Part shown: piece after piece, positions 1 through 10,063 of the stretch | Position numbering within the stretch: position 1 is the stretch's first letter | How the letters are laid out: each line of letters starts with the position of its first letter | Notes under the pieces: model-generated | The model's database searches: none | Seen by the model: only the letters and a program-made list of their open reading frames with translations | What the model was told of the DNA's origin: nothing | Program-made: the position numbers and the translations under genes | Source: Sympetrum striolatum | Taxonomy: Eukaryota; Arthropoda; Insecta; Odonata; Libellulidae | DNA length: 64,000 nucleotides | Direction of reading: 5' to 3' | Assembly: GCA_947579665.1 (NCBI GenBank) | Contig: OX388351.1 | Coordinates: 2,542,001-2,606,000 of the forward strand

Positions 1-6
1 CGAGAG

Positions 7-90
7 AGCAAAAATATGAGCGTCCTTCTAAAGTCTCAAGACTTGAGAATGACGCTCATGCGTCGAAGCAAGTCGTGTGTATTTTTGCTC
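7..90. repeat. Nested inverted repeat at window edge
   Basis: GAGCAAAAATA at 7-17 is the reverse complement of TATTTTTGCTC at 80-90. Inside lie ATGAGCGTC/GACGCTCAT and the palindrome TCTCAAG-A-CTTGAGA. It may be the end of a foldback element cut by the window start. No target duplication can be checked. Confidence 0.5.
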
Positions 91-477
91 TTGTGGTTTA
101 TGCAAAAGTTAATACAAAAATAGGAATTAGTTTCCTGTGGAAAAGTTTTTCCTGTTTTCGTTCTTTCGTCATAGAGTACAACAAAGTTACTCGCAAGTTA
201 GTTGAATTTATTGTATAACTTTTTACTATTAAAAGTTTTGCTCAATTTAGCCCAGGAATGATAATCTCGGCATTACAATAATCACATAAAAGTTACTTCA
301 CTTTGACAATGTGAAAATGGTTATTCAGTTTAGAAACCTCAATTAGTTATTCATCTTCAAAACATTAATTGGTGAACAAATGACGTTCCACTCATTTTTC
401 ATCAGCTATGAGAAATCCTCAATCACATTGTATTCTCCTTCATAAAAGAATTCCTCCTTGCTATATAGCTTTTGCTA
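91..477. other. AT-rich non-coding sequence
   Basis: I see no gene, transposon end or RNA here. It lies just outside the left boundary of duplicated unit A. Confidence 0.4.
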
Positions 478-1819
478 TATTCCATTAGCCTAATCGTTAT
501 TCGAAGGAGTCATTTAAACCCTTTCCTCTGCGGTCACTTACCATTCTTTTTGAGTAGTCCTTTGGGTTTTTCCGAGGCACTCTGACCCTACCTGCGTCAT
601 AAGTCTGCTTTTCAACCATAATATTAGAATTAATCCTCAAAACCTGTTACAAGGTATACTCCCGAATGTTTCCAATGGCCATTATGCATGGAAATAGCTT
701 TTCCTTACCTCTAATTTCTTCTCCTTTTATTTTCGCCTGTAGACTTAACTTTCTTGCAGAAAAATCATGAGTCTATTTTATTTCATTTAACATATTTTAC
801 TGTTTTTATTCTAGAATGTCTGTTCGAATAAACAGAAAATAGGTTTTGATTAATAACGGGAGAGTATTTTGATGCAAATGAATAAATGAATATTTACAAC
901 TACTTGGCGTAATTGACAAGTGATTGATTACAGGAAATTTCCTGTGAACGCAATCACATTTTGTAGACAGCCCTCGTAAGTAAAGATTAATTTACACAAA
1001 CCCTTTTCAAAAATTTTTGATCTTAAAATTCCTTAACCCACTTTTAACATCTAAAAAATACAATCAATTTTTATATTAGCCAACATTAAAATAATTTCCA
1101 TGTATTCCCCCTAAATTTTTTCTTGCAAACCTACGCAAGTTTTTTCTTTCAGTGATTCATTCTTTCCCAATATATTACTCAGTCTTTTGACGTAGCTACC
1201 TCGTATTTCTTCAGCCCTTTTCTTCTCCCACTCCAACGCCTTGATTGTGTTCATATCAACCTATCTTATATTGTCCATCCTATACGGCACCCTTGCCTCG
1301 GATATTTCCTATCTTCTGATGTCCTTTTGTTCTTAGAGTCCACTTTTCACACCTATAAGGATTTCTTCAGACAGCCAATTACCGCCAGTTTCTTCTTGGT
1401 TCCATTTTATACACTATTCCCTCCCAATTCCGAATTAGTTCCCTACCTAAAGAGAATTTTTTGTTTTTATTTTTAACTCGCTCGGAAATAAAGCAAACAA
1501 ATAAAGCCAAATAGTTCTAAATTACCCCACCTGGGATAAAAAGGTAAGAAAAATCCGTACCGATAGTGAAGTATCTTTTTTTATAAACGTATGACCGGTT
1601 GGAAAGGTCACGATCGAAAGAATGATTCCGTTGGTTAGATATAAGTTTTATTTGGATAATACATTGACTAGTTAGCGGCAGTCACGTCGATAACTTCATT
1701 CGAACATCGTCTCTCTTTATACAAGCAAAACTTCACTCCATTGTACGGGAGCACAACCACCGTCAAATAACATAGAGTCACTGATTCGTTCATCGATTGT
1801 CAACAGTTGATCGAGTCTT

Positions 1820-4800
1820 TCAGTTGCCTCTTCCCCTTCCTGCAGGGGTTATGTCTTCTCTGTTTACCCTCAGCATATCTCCGTTTCGTGTGATGTACAC
1901 GTAACACTCAACGCAGGGCAAGCGAGCGGGTAATCTCGGGGGTGCGGTCTCTCCAAGTCTGTCGCCGAGGTCGTCACCGGTCGACTGTGGCCTTTGAGGA
2001 ACAGTCCTCTGGGTGGTGGTGGATGCTGGAGCACTGCTTTCTTCGCCGAATCGTGGCAGCAAACCGGGATAGTCCATGGGCCTAGGGACATACGGTGACC
2101 GATCGGCCATCGAGGGAATGGTCATTACGGCCAAGACGAGGCAGAAGCTGATAATTGCGTTCTGTGAAGAGAAAAAAAGGCTTATAACACATTTCATAGC
2201 ACTTTTGATTCAGGTACCAGTTAAGTAATTGGGAGAATCGGTTTCATCTTGCTACTTTTTTTACTGCCGTCGTGTAACCTTTGGCAAACAAACTTAATCA
2301 CTTAAGTGTTGATTACTTAATATAATTACTTAAAGGTACAACTCTCTCTTTTCAGAAGGTCAAGATAGAACATTTTACTCGGCATAAAACTTAATTTTCT
2401 AATAATTTTCAAGCTAATTATTAGTAGTGTGCTGAGGAAGGTTTCGCGGGTTTCCAACCGGGTGAGATAACTGGATGGCTCCCTGGGATAACTGGGAGCA
2501 ATTCAGTTATCTCACCCGGTTGGAAACCCGTGAAACCTTCCTCAGCATAATTCACCGGGAAAGTATCCGTTCTATTAGTAGTGTGTTTAACTCTTGCCAC
2601 CAAGATGGTTTTCCATTCGCATTGACTCTATATGATAAGATAATTATAGTAATGATAACAAAATTTGAAGGAATCCTTAAGGATTTGAATATCGTTATTT
2701 TTTAATTTTCTGATTATTTTTGGATTAAATAGTAAAATTAATAAATGTAGATTAATAGTTAGCGTGATATTTTTCGATGGCGTGTTTCTATCTTTGTATT
2801 TGAATTCGCATTTGCTCATTTTGGTTCAGATTTGAGAAAGTTCAAATGATAAATGTCTTCGTCAAATTTCTAAATCTCCGCCGGCAGAATTATTCTAATG
2901 TGAGCTGCTATTTTCAAACTCGTGACTCACAGGAATTCCACTTTCAACAAGGTCACAATTCCCCCATATTTTGGGATGGACCCATGCATGCGTTGAATCA
3001 TGGCCATTAGCTATTAAAGGCCGAGGTATTATGGTAATTGGTAATCACTTCACGCTCATTAATTTTCCTAATTACGGTCTTAAGCTGGAGCCGTTTTTAT
3101 ACTAAGAGCCTTCATTCTTCAGCAAATTGTACATTTTAACCAAAGAAGTTGAATTTTATTGTTAAATTAAGAGTTTATTTATAAAAGGTACCTGGTAAAT
3201 CGCCTTTATCTCAATGTGATACAGGTCTTAGTTCGTAGTTCGTACTTAAATTTCAGAATATATGGGAGTAAAATATATTTAGACATTTAAGAGGGAAGAC
3301 TTAAGCCTATTGCTAACACACAGCGTCATACCAACTAATTTGTTTTTGAACTTGCAACCAACGATTGGTAAAGGCATATAAAATATTTCTGTTCTTGATC
3401 GAACCTAAATTGTTTGTAAGGATTCATGTAAAAATTTTTCTTGCAAACGTCTTCTTATGCTAACGGTGCAAGTCATTTGTTCGCGTACACTTAAAATAGA
3501 CGTTCGATGTACTATTAAATATAATCTGTTTCGTTTGTACGTATCTCCTTTGTATTGGCACACATCCCAACGACCCGCATCGACCCTATTTCGCACTATG
3601 AACTCCATTCATGAAATTCGGTCAAACTTTTATTGCAACGAAGGCGTAGACTTCCTTTTAAGCAGCTCTTTGATAAGTTTCGCGAAATCACTTCCTGGTA
3701 TAAATCGCCCGTATTGCCTCCCTACTTACATATTCGGTAATCTAGTATGTATGAATCAATTAAAATTGGAATTTATCAAGTTGAATGGAATGAGTATTAA
3801 CAAAATGATGTTTGCACTTGTGCTACTGACACTCATTGACTGGATACAAATGATATTGAAAAAAGTTTCAATTGTGTATCCGTTGCTAGACTGATATTAT
3901 TTAAATTTTTTATTTGATCAATTCCCGTTTCGTATTTATTCAATTTTCTCATTTATATTATAGTACGGATCATCCGACGATTTCTCTCATTTATGCGATA
4001 AAAGTTAAAATTTCCTCCGATATTTACGAATAGTTCTAGGTTTCAGTTGAGGAAACCTGGTGCACAGCGGAGCGTTTATTTAGTCAAAACCTTATTAAAA
4101 AATATCGGAATGATCTATTTTAAACGTTTAAATTGTATTTTATATAAATTGCATTTATGTAATCACTTATTATCTTCTCTTAAATTAACATTCTAAATCA
4201 TCTCTAGGTTAACAAGCGCATTATATGTCAGAGCAGAAACAGTAAATTAGAACACGATGAGAATTATTATCCTCCGGAGAAATTAACATTCAATGAATTT
4301 TTTTTACCTTCCTCTGGGGACACGTATTAAATCCAATCTTAGCACATCAAACCTATAGTTACAATAAAGTAAGTGAAATATTAGTGCCAATAAGGAGCGA
4401 ACGCGGTCTCCGAGAGGCATCGATAAGCGTTATAGGGAAGTGATCGCAAGGACGGATAATTGTTTTTGGCTGTTTTTTCCCCAGGCTATTAGAGATGCTA
4501 ATAGGGATGAATGAATAATAGTGGTGTAATACACCCCCTGACATACGCCTCTGGCTGCTCGCAGGGTATATATCTAAATCTAAAATACCGATGAAAATTA
4601 TTTCAATTCTGGATCGAACTAATATCTTTTTAAGGAAGAATACCCAAATGCTTAAAGCTCACAAAGTAATTCACACGTACCAATGTTTTTATCACGAATC
4701 CTAATTAACCTTTCCAAAGGCATCATTGGAGAAAAGTTCTAATAGAAAAATCGCGACTACCATTAAATGTATCCCCTGCGTCTTAGATAGAAACTATGCA

Positions 4801-4824
4801 GAGAAGCAAAATAGTACTCACCAT
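1820..4824 (-). CDS. Secreted proline-rich CxxC peptide, paralog 1
   Basis: The coding sequence joins 4824-4822 (ATG only) to 2161-1820, giving 114 residues. Exon 1 reads ATG then GTGAGT. Exon 2 follows a pyrimidine-rich TTTCTCTTCACAG acceptor and continues in frame. Residues 1-20 form a signal peptide ending PSMA. The predicted mature protein starts DRSPYVPRP, then YPGLLPRFGEE, a Pro/Thr/Gln linker, and a C-terminal block PCVECYVYITRNG...LRVNRED with the only two mature-chain cysteines (C-x2-C), ending in a Gly/Arg-rich tail. An ATG also exists at 2197, but it would translate through the acceptor and lacks a counterpart in paralogs 3 and 4, so I reject it as the start. A polyadenylation signal lies at 1652-1647. 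The N-terminal YVPRP resembles insect proline-rich antimicrobial peptides; I do not recognise the family. Gene structure is well supported, function is inferred. Confidence 0.85.
2432..2572 (+). mobile_element. Hairpin-plus-tail insertion 1
   Basis: A 141-bp insertion in the intron of gene 1 is flanked by the 13-bp direct repeat TATTAGTAGTGTG at 2419-2431 and 2573-2585. It is a near-perfect hairpin (arms 2432-2473 and 2504-2545, apex GCTCCC/GGGAGC) followed by a short single-stranded tail, CATAATTCACCGGG and onward. It has the same architecture as the insertions at 5743, 32502 and 42060. The long variable target duplication fits target-primed retrotransposition more than a cut-and-paste MITE. 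A Penelope-like origin is inferred. Confidence 0.7.
2586..4367. other. Rest of gene 1 intron, non-coding
   Basis: AT-rich intronic sequence. From about 2985 it matches unit B from 13030. I see no other gene; the open frames at 3405-3894 are not conserved as frames in unit B. Confidence 0.5.
4368..4585 (+). mobile_element. LINE 3' end fragment (unit A)
   Basis: It matches the 3' end of the LINE fragment at 34342-34570: the last coding part (GTAAGTGAAAT..GTGCCAATAAGGAGCGAACGCG), the short 3' UTR with ACGCCTCTGGC, and a tail of TCTAAA units. The frame is broken by a 1-base loss near 4424. The orthologous copy is in unit B at 15224, so it predates the duplication. Confidence 0.75.
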
Positions 4825-4870
4825 GTTGGATGTGAGATGTTTCAGGTAACAGTTCAACTTCAGAAGTCAG

Positions 4871-5050
4871 TGATGTGCCCTTTGGGGGCATCCCTTTTAA
4901 GCCCGGAGAGAGTGCAGATGACCGCCCGATTTCGGCCAATCAGGAGAGGACTCGGTCGTGACGACACAGGTTTCTCCCGGCGGGAAACATTGATGACGTC
5001 TCAAACTTATCAGAAGAGCAACTGCGGGGTGGCGTTTGGGAAATCCTCCT
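4871..5050 (-). promoter_or_regulatory. Gene 1 promoter: TATA, CCAAT, CRE, GATA, kB-like sites
   Basis: The gene lies on the minus strand. The TATA-like TTAAAAGG is at 4900-4893. An Inr-like TCACTG gives a predicted start near 4871, 29 bases downstream. CCAAT is at 4936-4940. The palindrome GGTTTCTCCCGGCGGGAAAC is at 4969-4988, CRE-like TGACGTCT at 4994-5001, and a GATA site (CTTATCAG on plus) at 5006-5013. GGGAAATCCT at 5038-5047 matches the Dorsal/Dif consensus GGGWWWWCCM at 9 of 10 positions. Adjacent kB and GATA sites are established features of Drosophila antimicrobial peptide promoters. Binding is inferred. Confidence 0.65.
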
Positions 5051-5742
5051 CGTGCGGTGTTCTCTTTACGAGAACCGGTCTAATGGCGAGCAAAAAAGGG
5101 CTCTAGAGTATTCGAATGTGACCCTGAGAAAAGGCTCTTGACCCTCTTCAGGAAACTCGGTTTCGAACGACGCACATTCGCAAATTTCCATTGTAGATTT
5201 CGTGCAACATAATCATTAAGTAAAAATAATTCAATTGTTAGTTATTCATTAAAAATGATTGCCAGTTCTTATATCGATGAAATCATTCGTTAATGTCAAC
5301 TATCAGTCGTAAGACTTGTGTTTCCTAGAATGTGTTGCTAATCTTAGAGGGCGTTTACCCTATAGTTACACCTGCATTATTCCATTAGCCTAATCCTTAT
5401 TCGAAGGAGTCATTTAAACCCTTTCCTCTGTGGTCACTTACCATTCTTTTTGAGTATTCCTTTGGGTTTTTCCGAGGTACTCTGACCCTGACCGCGTCAT
5501 AAGTCTGTTTTTCAACCACAATATTAGAATCACATCTCAAAACCTGTTACAAGGTATAATCCCGAATGTTTCCAATGGCCAATATGCATGGAAATAGCTT
5601 TTCCTTACCTCTAATTTCTTCTCCTTTTATTTTCGCCTGTAGACTTAACTTTCTTGCAGAAAAATCATGAGTCGGTTTTATTTCATTTAACGCATTTCAC
5701 TGTTTTTATTCTAGAATGTCTGTTAGAATAATCAGAAAATTG

Positions 5743-5898
5743 AAAAAAAATAATGGTAAACAAACTTTTACTAGACCACTAATTTCAATTAGTGAAATAA
5801 AATAATTGAAATTAGTGGTGTAGTAAAAGTTTGTTTACCATGAATATTTTACAAGTTAAGAAGTACCATAATGTTAACCCTGAAATGGTTTCGTTTAA
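5743..5898 (+). mobile_element. Hairpin-plus-tail insertion 2
   Basis: It is absent from unit A, which gives the empty site (CAGAAAATAG near 833). Near-identical 10-bp repeats CAGAAAATTG (5733-5742) and CAGAAGATTG (5899-5908) flank it. Arms 5753-5791 and 5803-5841 form a 39-bp stem starting ATGGTAAACAAAC. A tail of about 57 bp follows, including CATAATGTTAACCC, similar to the tail of insertion 1 (CATAATTCACCGGG). Confidence 0.75.
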
Positions 5899-6299
5899 CA
5901 GAAGATTGGTTTGGATTAATAACGAGAGAGTATTAAAATGCAAATGAATAAATGAAAATTTACAACTAATTGGCGTAATTTATTACAGGAAATTTCCTGT
6001 GAACGCAATTACATTTTGTAGACAGCCCTCGTAAGTAAAGATTACTTGGGCTTGGGCTCACAGGAAGCGGTCTGTCGCGGCGGGCAGCGATATAGGGACG
6101 TCACATAGAACGCGATATATTTGTGTGAGCGGTCCAATCTGGTTGCCTTCTTCTTGAGAAGAAGTAGTGCGTTTTCATATTTTTTAGATTGAGTATGAGC
6201 TCTGACGAAGAAGAACTCCTTCTGCTATTAACTTTGCGAAGTAAAAAGAAGAAAAGACGATGTTGGGTACATGAAATCAATAGGAAGAGAGAACAATTT

Positions 6300-6359
6300 A
6301 GATTTAGATTTAGATATATACCCCGCGAGCCGCCAGAGGCGTATGGCAGGGGGGAATTT
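6300..6359 (-). mobile_element. 55-bp LINE tail inserted in Harbinger exon 1
   Basis: The sequence is the reverse complement of the LINE 3' terminus seen at 34506-34560 (CCCCCTGCCATACGCCTCTG ... TATATATCTAAATC). AATTT repeats on both sides (6295-6299 and 6355-6359), so 55 bp of tail plus a 5-bp duplication adds exactly 60 bp. The transposase frame stays open and gains 20 residues (FRFRYIPREPPEAYG region). Confidence 0.85.
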
Positions 6360-6640
6360 GGGGAATACCACCGCGTATGTACCGAACTGGAGTCACATGA
6401 AGATAGGTTTTTCAAGTATTTTCGTATGTCGCGAGAATGTTTCGAGGAATTGCATGATTTGATAAAATGCAGGATTGGAAAGTGCACAACGAACTGGAGA
6501 AAACCAATTGAACCAAGGCAAAGACTAGCAATTTGTTTAAGGTAAGTTATAATACGTATTAATAAGAAATAATATGATAGAATAAATCTTTATTCTGATA
6601 AAACAATAGATAAACGAAATAACAAACTCAGAAATTGTTT

Positions 6641-9014
6641 TTAATTATTAGGATTAAATTGTTCATGTACATCATGCGCAGAAAGGAATGCATTGCCACT
6701 TTTTGCAGTCGAAGGTGAACAACCGCCATAATCCAGTATTTCTTCAGATTAGTTGTAAGTTGTAAAGCCCTGTGTCTCAGAGAATCCATGTAACAATGTC
6801 GCAGGTAAAAATGCCACGGTAAAAATGCCACTGGTAAAAATGCCACGGGTAAAAATGCAATGGTAAATATGTCACGGGCAAAAATGCCACCCAACTCAAC
6901 CTATCGGCTTTTAGCCAAAGTTATCTTTAAGTGCAGAGACTGTGACTACAATTATATACTATTTAATAAAAGGAACCCCGCCCACCCCACTCAACCCATC
7001 CGCTTTTAGCCAATGTTATCTTTAAGTGCCAAGTGGAAAACAATGCCGCTATGCGATCTAATAATTATGAAAATTCTGCTGTGACATTTTTACCGCCCAC
7101 AGAATTCCAGTGTGGCATATTTACCGTGGCATTTTTACCTATCAAAAAGTGTGGCATTTTTACCGTGGCATTTTTACCTGTGACATCTTTACCGCGCACC
7201 GTCTCAAATCCACTTGAACTTGAAGTAGAAAATGCTGGCGATGTCTTCCTGTTCTTGAAGCTCATATAGTTCGGTTTCCGAGAAGAGAGTAGCCAGTTTT
7301 AACTTTAACATCGATTGAGTCCCTGGCCGGAATGTTTTTAAAAGTCGCAGCGTAACTCAGAAACAAGTGATCTACCCCGTCAATATATTTTTCCTGAGAT
7401 TTCTTACTTTGTAAATAGGAAATTACTTTGTCAACCTCAGAGTCAGATGAAACATTTCCCGTGGCTTCACCATGTGACTTCATTTTCTTCTTCGGTGGCG
7501 GTGGAGGTAGCATTTCCGATGGTGAATGGAGTTGGTTCGATGCGTCATTGTTGATCGCCAAAGGCGACGTAGGCTCTGGTGAGGCTCTCTCTCTCATCCT
7601 CAATTTCTCTTGTCGCTTGGGTTACATTACTGCTCTGAGGACGATATTGAATCGTCGCATCCAGAAATGACATTTGACTACTCCATGGCCACTTGGAATA
7701 CTTTGTGCCCTGTCTCACCTTTTATGTTCTTCTTGAACCTCATATAAGAGTCACGTAAATTCTTCCATTTCGTTTTCGCAGCATCACCTAAAACAAATTT
7801 TAATTATTTATAGCTTGAATCTGACCATGAAACAATACTTGAAAATACAATAACTTTGTAAAGTTAACGAGGCATTTTTTTCAGACATTTGTCTACAGGC
7901 GACACTTATCAGACCATTGCTTTCTCTTTTCGGCTGGGTCGTTCTACCGTCTCCAAAATTGCGAAGGAAGTATGCCGAGAAATTTGGAATATTCTACAAC
8001 CAAAATATTTAAGTAAACCTACGTTAGAGATGTGGAACAGAGCTGAGGAAGGATTCGCAGAACTATGGGGATTTTCGAACTGCATTGGAAGCATAGACGG
8101 AAAACATGTCAAACTGAAATGCCCAGATAACAGTGGGTCGCAGTTTTTCTGTTGCAAATTTTTTTTCCCCCTCTTCCTTCTAGCAGTAGTTGACCCATAC
8201 TATAAGTTTATGGTAGTTAATATAGGAAGTTACGGACGTCACAGCGACAGCGGTATTTTCGAAAATTCCCTTTTTTACCGAGAGTACATTGATGGAAAAA
8301 CTATTCTACCGCAGAAGCCACTGCCGGGTGCAGACACTCCAGTTCCTCATGTTTTGGTTGGTGATGAAGGCTTTGCACTTCAAACTTATTTAACGAGACC
8401 ATATCCGAAAGAAGGAGTAATCAATAATGCACGAAAGAAACAATTCAATTTGCATCTCAGCCGAGCACGTCGTGTAGTGGAGAACGCATTTGGTATATTG
8501 GCAATGAAATGGCGGGTATTTTTAAGAGCTATCGAGGCAGATGTTGAAACAGCGGGTTATATTGTTAAAGCAGCTTGCTGTTAGCAAAATTACGTTATAT
8601 CAAAGAAGAATAGTAGAGAGTGTATAGATGCAGAGACTCAAGAAGAGTGCAGGCCTACACGCGCATTTGTGGATATTACATTAACTCATAACTCATATGA
8701 CATAAAGGTCGCCCAAGGCTGCAATTCAAATTCGCGAATTTTTTGCTGATTACTTTCACAGAATAAACAACGCAACATAATAAAATAACACACAATTGTA
8801 ATGTTTATGTAAAAAACGCTACTGTAATTTTCATTTTTGTTTATAATTACACTAATTATAAAAAATGATACTTACTTGTCTAATTGAGTTCTTGAGCTAT
8901 CTCATTCCATGCTTCAGCCTTTTTAAAAACATTTTTATAATATTCGTGTGAACTATCAAATAAAAACCTGTACTTACGCACATTTTCTATAAAAATTTCA
9001 ATTTGTTCACTCAT
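6641..9014 (-). pseudogene. Harbinger MADF-BESS accessory protein, decayed
   Basis: It starts at ATG 9014 with MSEQIEIFIENVRKYRFLFD and HEYYKNVFKKAEAWNEIAQEL, a MADF domain start. A stop precedes the GTAAGTAT donor near 8875. The next exon begins after a TTTGTTTTAG acceptor near 7792, reads AKTKWKNLRDSYMRFKKNIK, then shifts frame by one base to KYSKWPWSSQMSFLDAT. A further shift leads to the BESS-like stretch DHLFLSYAATFKNIPARDS (7262-7603). A last piece ending HEQFNPNN at 6641-6643 lies beyond a minisatellite. In this superfamily the Myb/MADF partner assists the transposase in DNA binding and nuclear import. Here it overlaps the transposase intron on the opposite strand. Confidence 0.7.
6795..7200. 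repeat. Minisatellite pair in inverted orientation
   Basis: At 6800-6895 the unit GGTAAAAATGCCAC repeats about six times with variation. At 7080-7200 the same motif recurs on the other strand (GTGGCATTTTTACC). Between them a segment containing CTTTTAGCCAA..GTTATCTTTAAGTGC occurs twice (about 6907 and 7003). It interrupts the 3' part of the MADF-BESS gene. Confidence 0.75.
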
Positions 9015-10063
9015 CTTGTTGGATCGAAGGTGGAAAGGCGGTCACGCTAAAATCTGTAAATTTGTACTACCAGAACGCTTGTCGTCGCGACAAAGACTAG
9101 CGGGCAGCGACACACCGCGCTCTGTGTGGCAGAGATATATAATACAACTAGACCGCCAGACCGCCCCGGTCGGAGAACGCTGCCCGTCGCGACAGACCGC
9201 TTTCTGTGTGCACAAGCCTATAATTTACACAATCCCTTTTCAAAAATTTTTGATCTTAAAATTCCTTAAACCACTTTTAACATCTGAAAAAATACAATCA
9301 ATTTTTATATTGGCCAACATTAAAATGTTTCCATGTATATGCATATGCCTTAATTTTTTCTTGCAAACGTACTCAGGTATTTTCTTTTAGTGATTCATTC
9401 TTTCCAAATATATATTACTCAGTCTTTTGACGTAGCTACCTCGTATTTCTTCAGCCCTTTTCTTCTCCCACTCCAACGCCTTGCTTGTGTTCATATCAAC
9501 CTATATTATATTGTCCATCCTATACGGCACCCTTGTCTCGGATATTTCCTATCTTCTGATGTCCTTTTGTTCTTAGAGTCCACTTTTCACACCTATAAGG
9601 ATTTCTTCAGACAGCCAATTACCGCCAGTTTCTTCTTGGTTCCATTTTATACACTATTCCCTCCCAATTCCGAATTAGTTCCCTACCTAAAGAGATTTTT
9701 TTGTTTTTATTTTTGACTCGGTCGTAAATAAAGCAAACAAATAAAGCTAATTAGTTCTAAATTACCCCGCCTGGGATAAAAAAAGGTAAGAAAAATCCGC
9801 AACGATAGTGAAGTATCTTCTTATATAAACGTATGACCGGTTGGAAAGGTCACGATCGAAAGAATATGATTCCGTTGGTTAGATATAAGTTTTATTTGGA
9901 TAATACATTGACTAGTTAGCGGCAGTCACGTCGATAACTTCATTCGAACATCGTCTCTCTTTATACAAGCAAAACTTCACTCCATTGTACGGGAGCACAA
10001 CCACCGTCAAATAACATAGAGTCACTGATTCGTTCATCGATTGTCAACAGTTGATCGAGTCTT

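Larger units (their letters stand above)
478..5379. repeat. Tandem duplication unit A (carries gene 1)
   Basis: This block matches 5380-16515 in the same orientation and order. Sequence 478-1000 matches 5380-6045, 1000-2430 matches 9225-10690, and 2985-5370 matches 13030-16510. The gaps are unit B-specific insertions or segments. The two units abut at about 5380, where TATTCCATTAGCC begins again, so this is a head-to-tail duplication. The similarity covers coding, promoter, intron and intergenic sequence, which points to a recent event. The 0.48-1.8 kb part holds no gene beyond the 3' end of gene 1. Its AATAAA signal (minus strand) is at 1652-1647. Confidence 0.85.
6195..8780 (+). pseudogene. 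Harbinger transposase (DDE_Tnp_4 / HARBI1-like)
   Basis: Exon 1 runs from ATG 6195 to about 6541 and ends RLAICLR at a GTAAGT donor. Exon 2 starts at 7885 after a TTTTTTTCAG acceptor, and the join keeps the frame into HLSTGDTYQTIAFSFRLGRST. The catalytic residues are visible: D in GSIDGKH, D in GDEGFAL, E in RRVVENAFG. The reading is broken by TAG at 8582-8584, just after IVKAACC. Homologous coding then resumes, with a 1-base frameshift near 8732, to a natural end at 8778-8780. A 20-residue insertion derived from a LINE tail sits in exon 1. It would bind the element ends and catalyse cut-and-paste transposition if intact. Confidence 0.85.
6048..9220 (+). mobile_element. PIF/Harbinger DNA transposon, decayed
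   Basis: Ends are inverted repeats of about 40 bp: GGCTTGGGCTCACAGGAAGC on the left, and on the right, reverse-complemented, GGCTTGTGCACACAGAAAGC, continuing with a shared GGTCTGTCGC and GGGCAGCG. Unit A provides the empty site, ..AGATTAATTTACAC.. near 985. The left flank reads AGATTA and the right TAATTTACAC, so the usual 3-bp duplication is blurred by a mutation. It carries both expected genes, a DDE transposase on plus and a MADF-BESS protein on minus. Both are broken, so it is not autonomous. Confidence 0.88.

Noticed and set aside
2041..2091. LLPRFG as a possible RFamide-type neuropeptide in the secreted proteins
   Set aside because: No basic cleavage site follows the Gly; acidic residues do. 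The motif occurs once per chain.
1820..2197. Start at ATG 2197 (and 10441) giving a longer peptide beginning MKCVISLFFSSQ
   Set aside because: The extra residues are the pyrimidine tract and CAG of a splice acceptor. Paralogs 3 and 4 have the acceptor but no such ATG.
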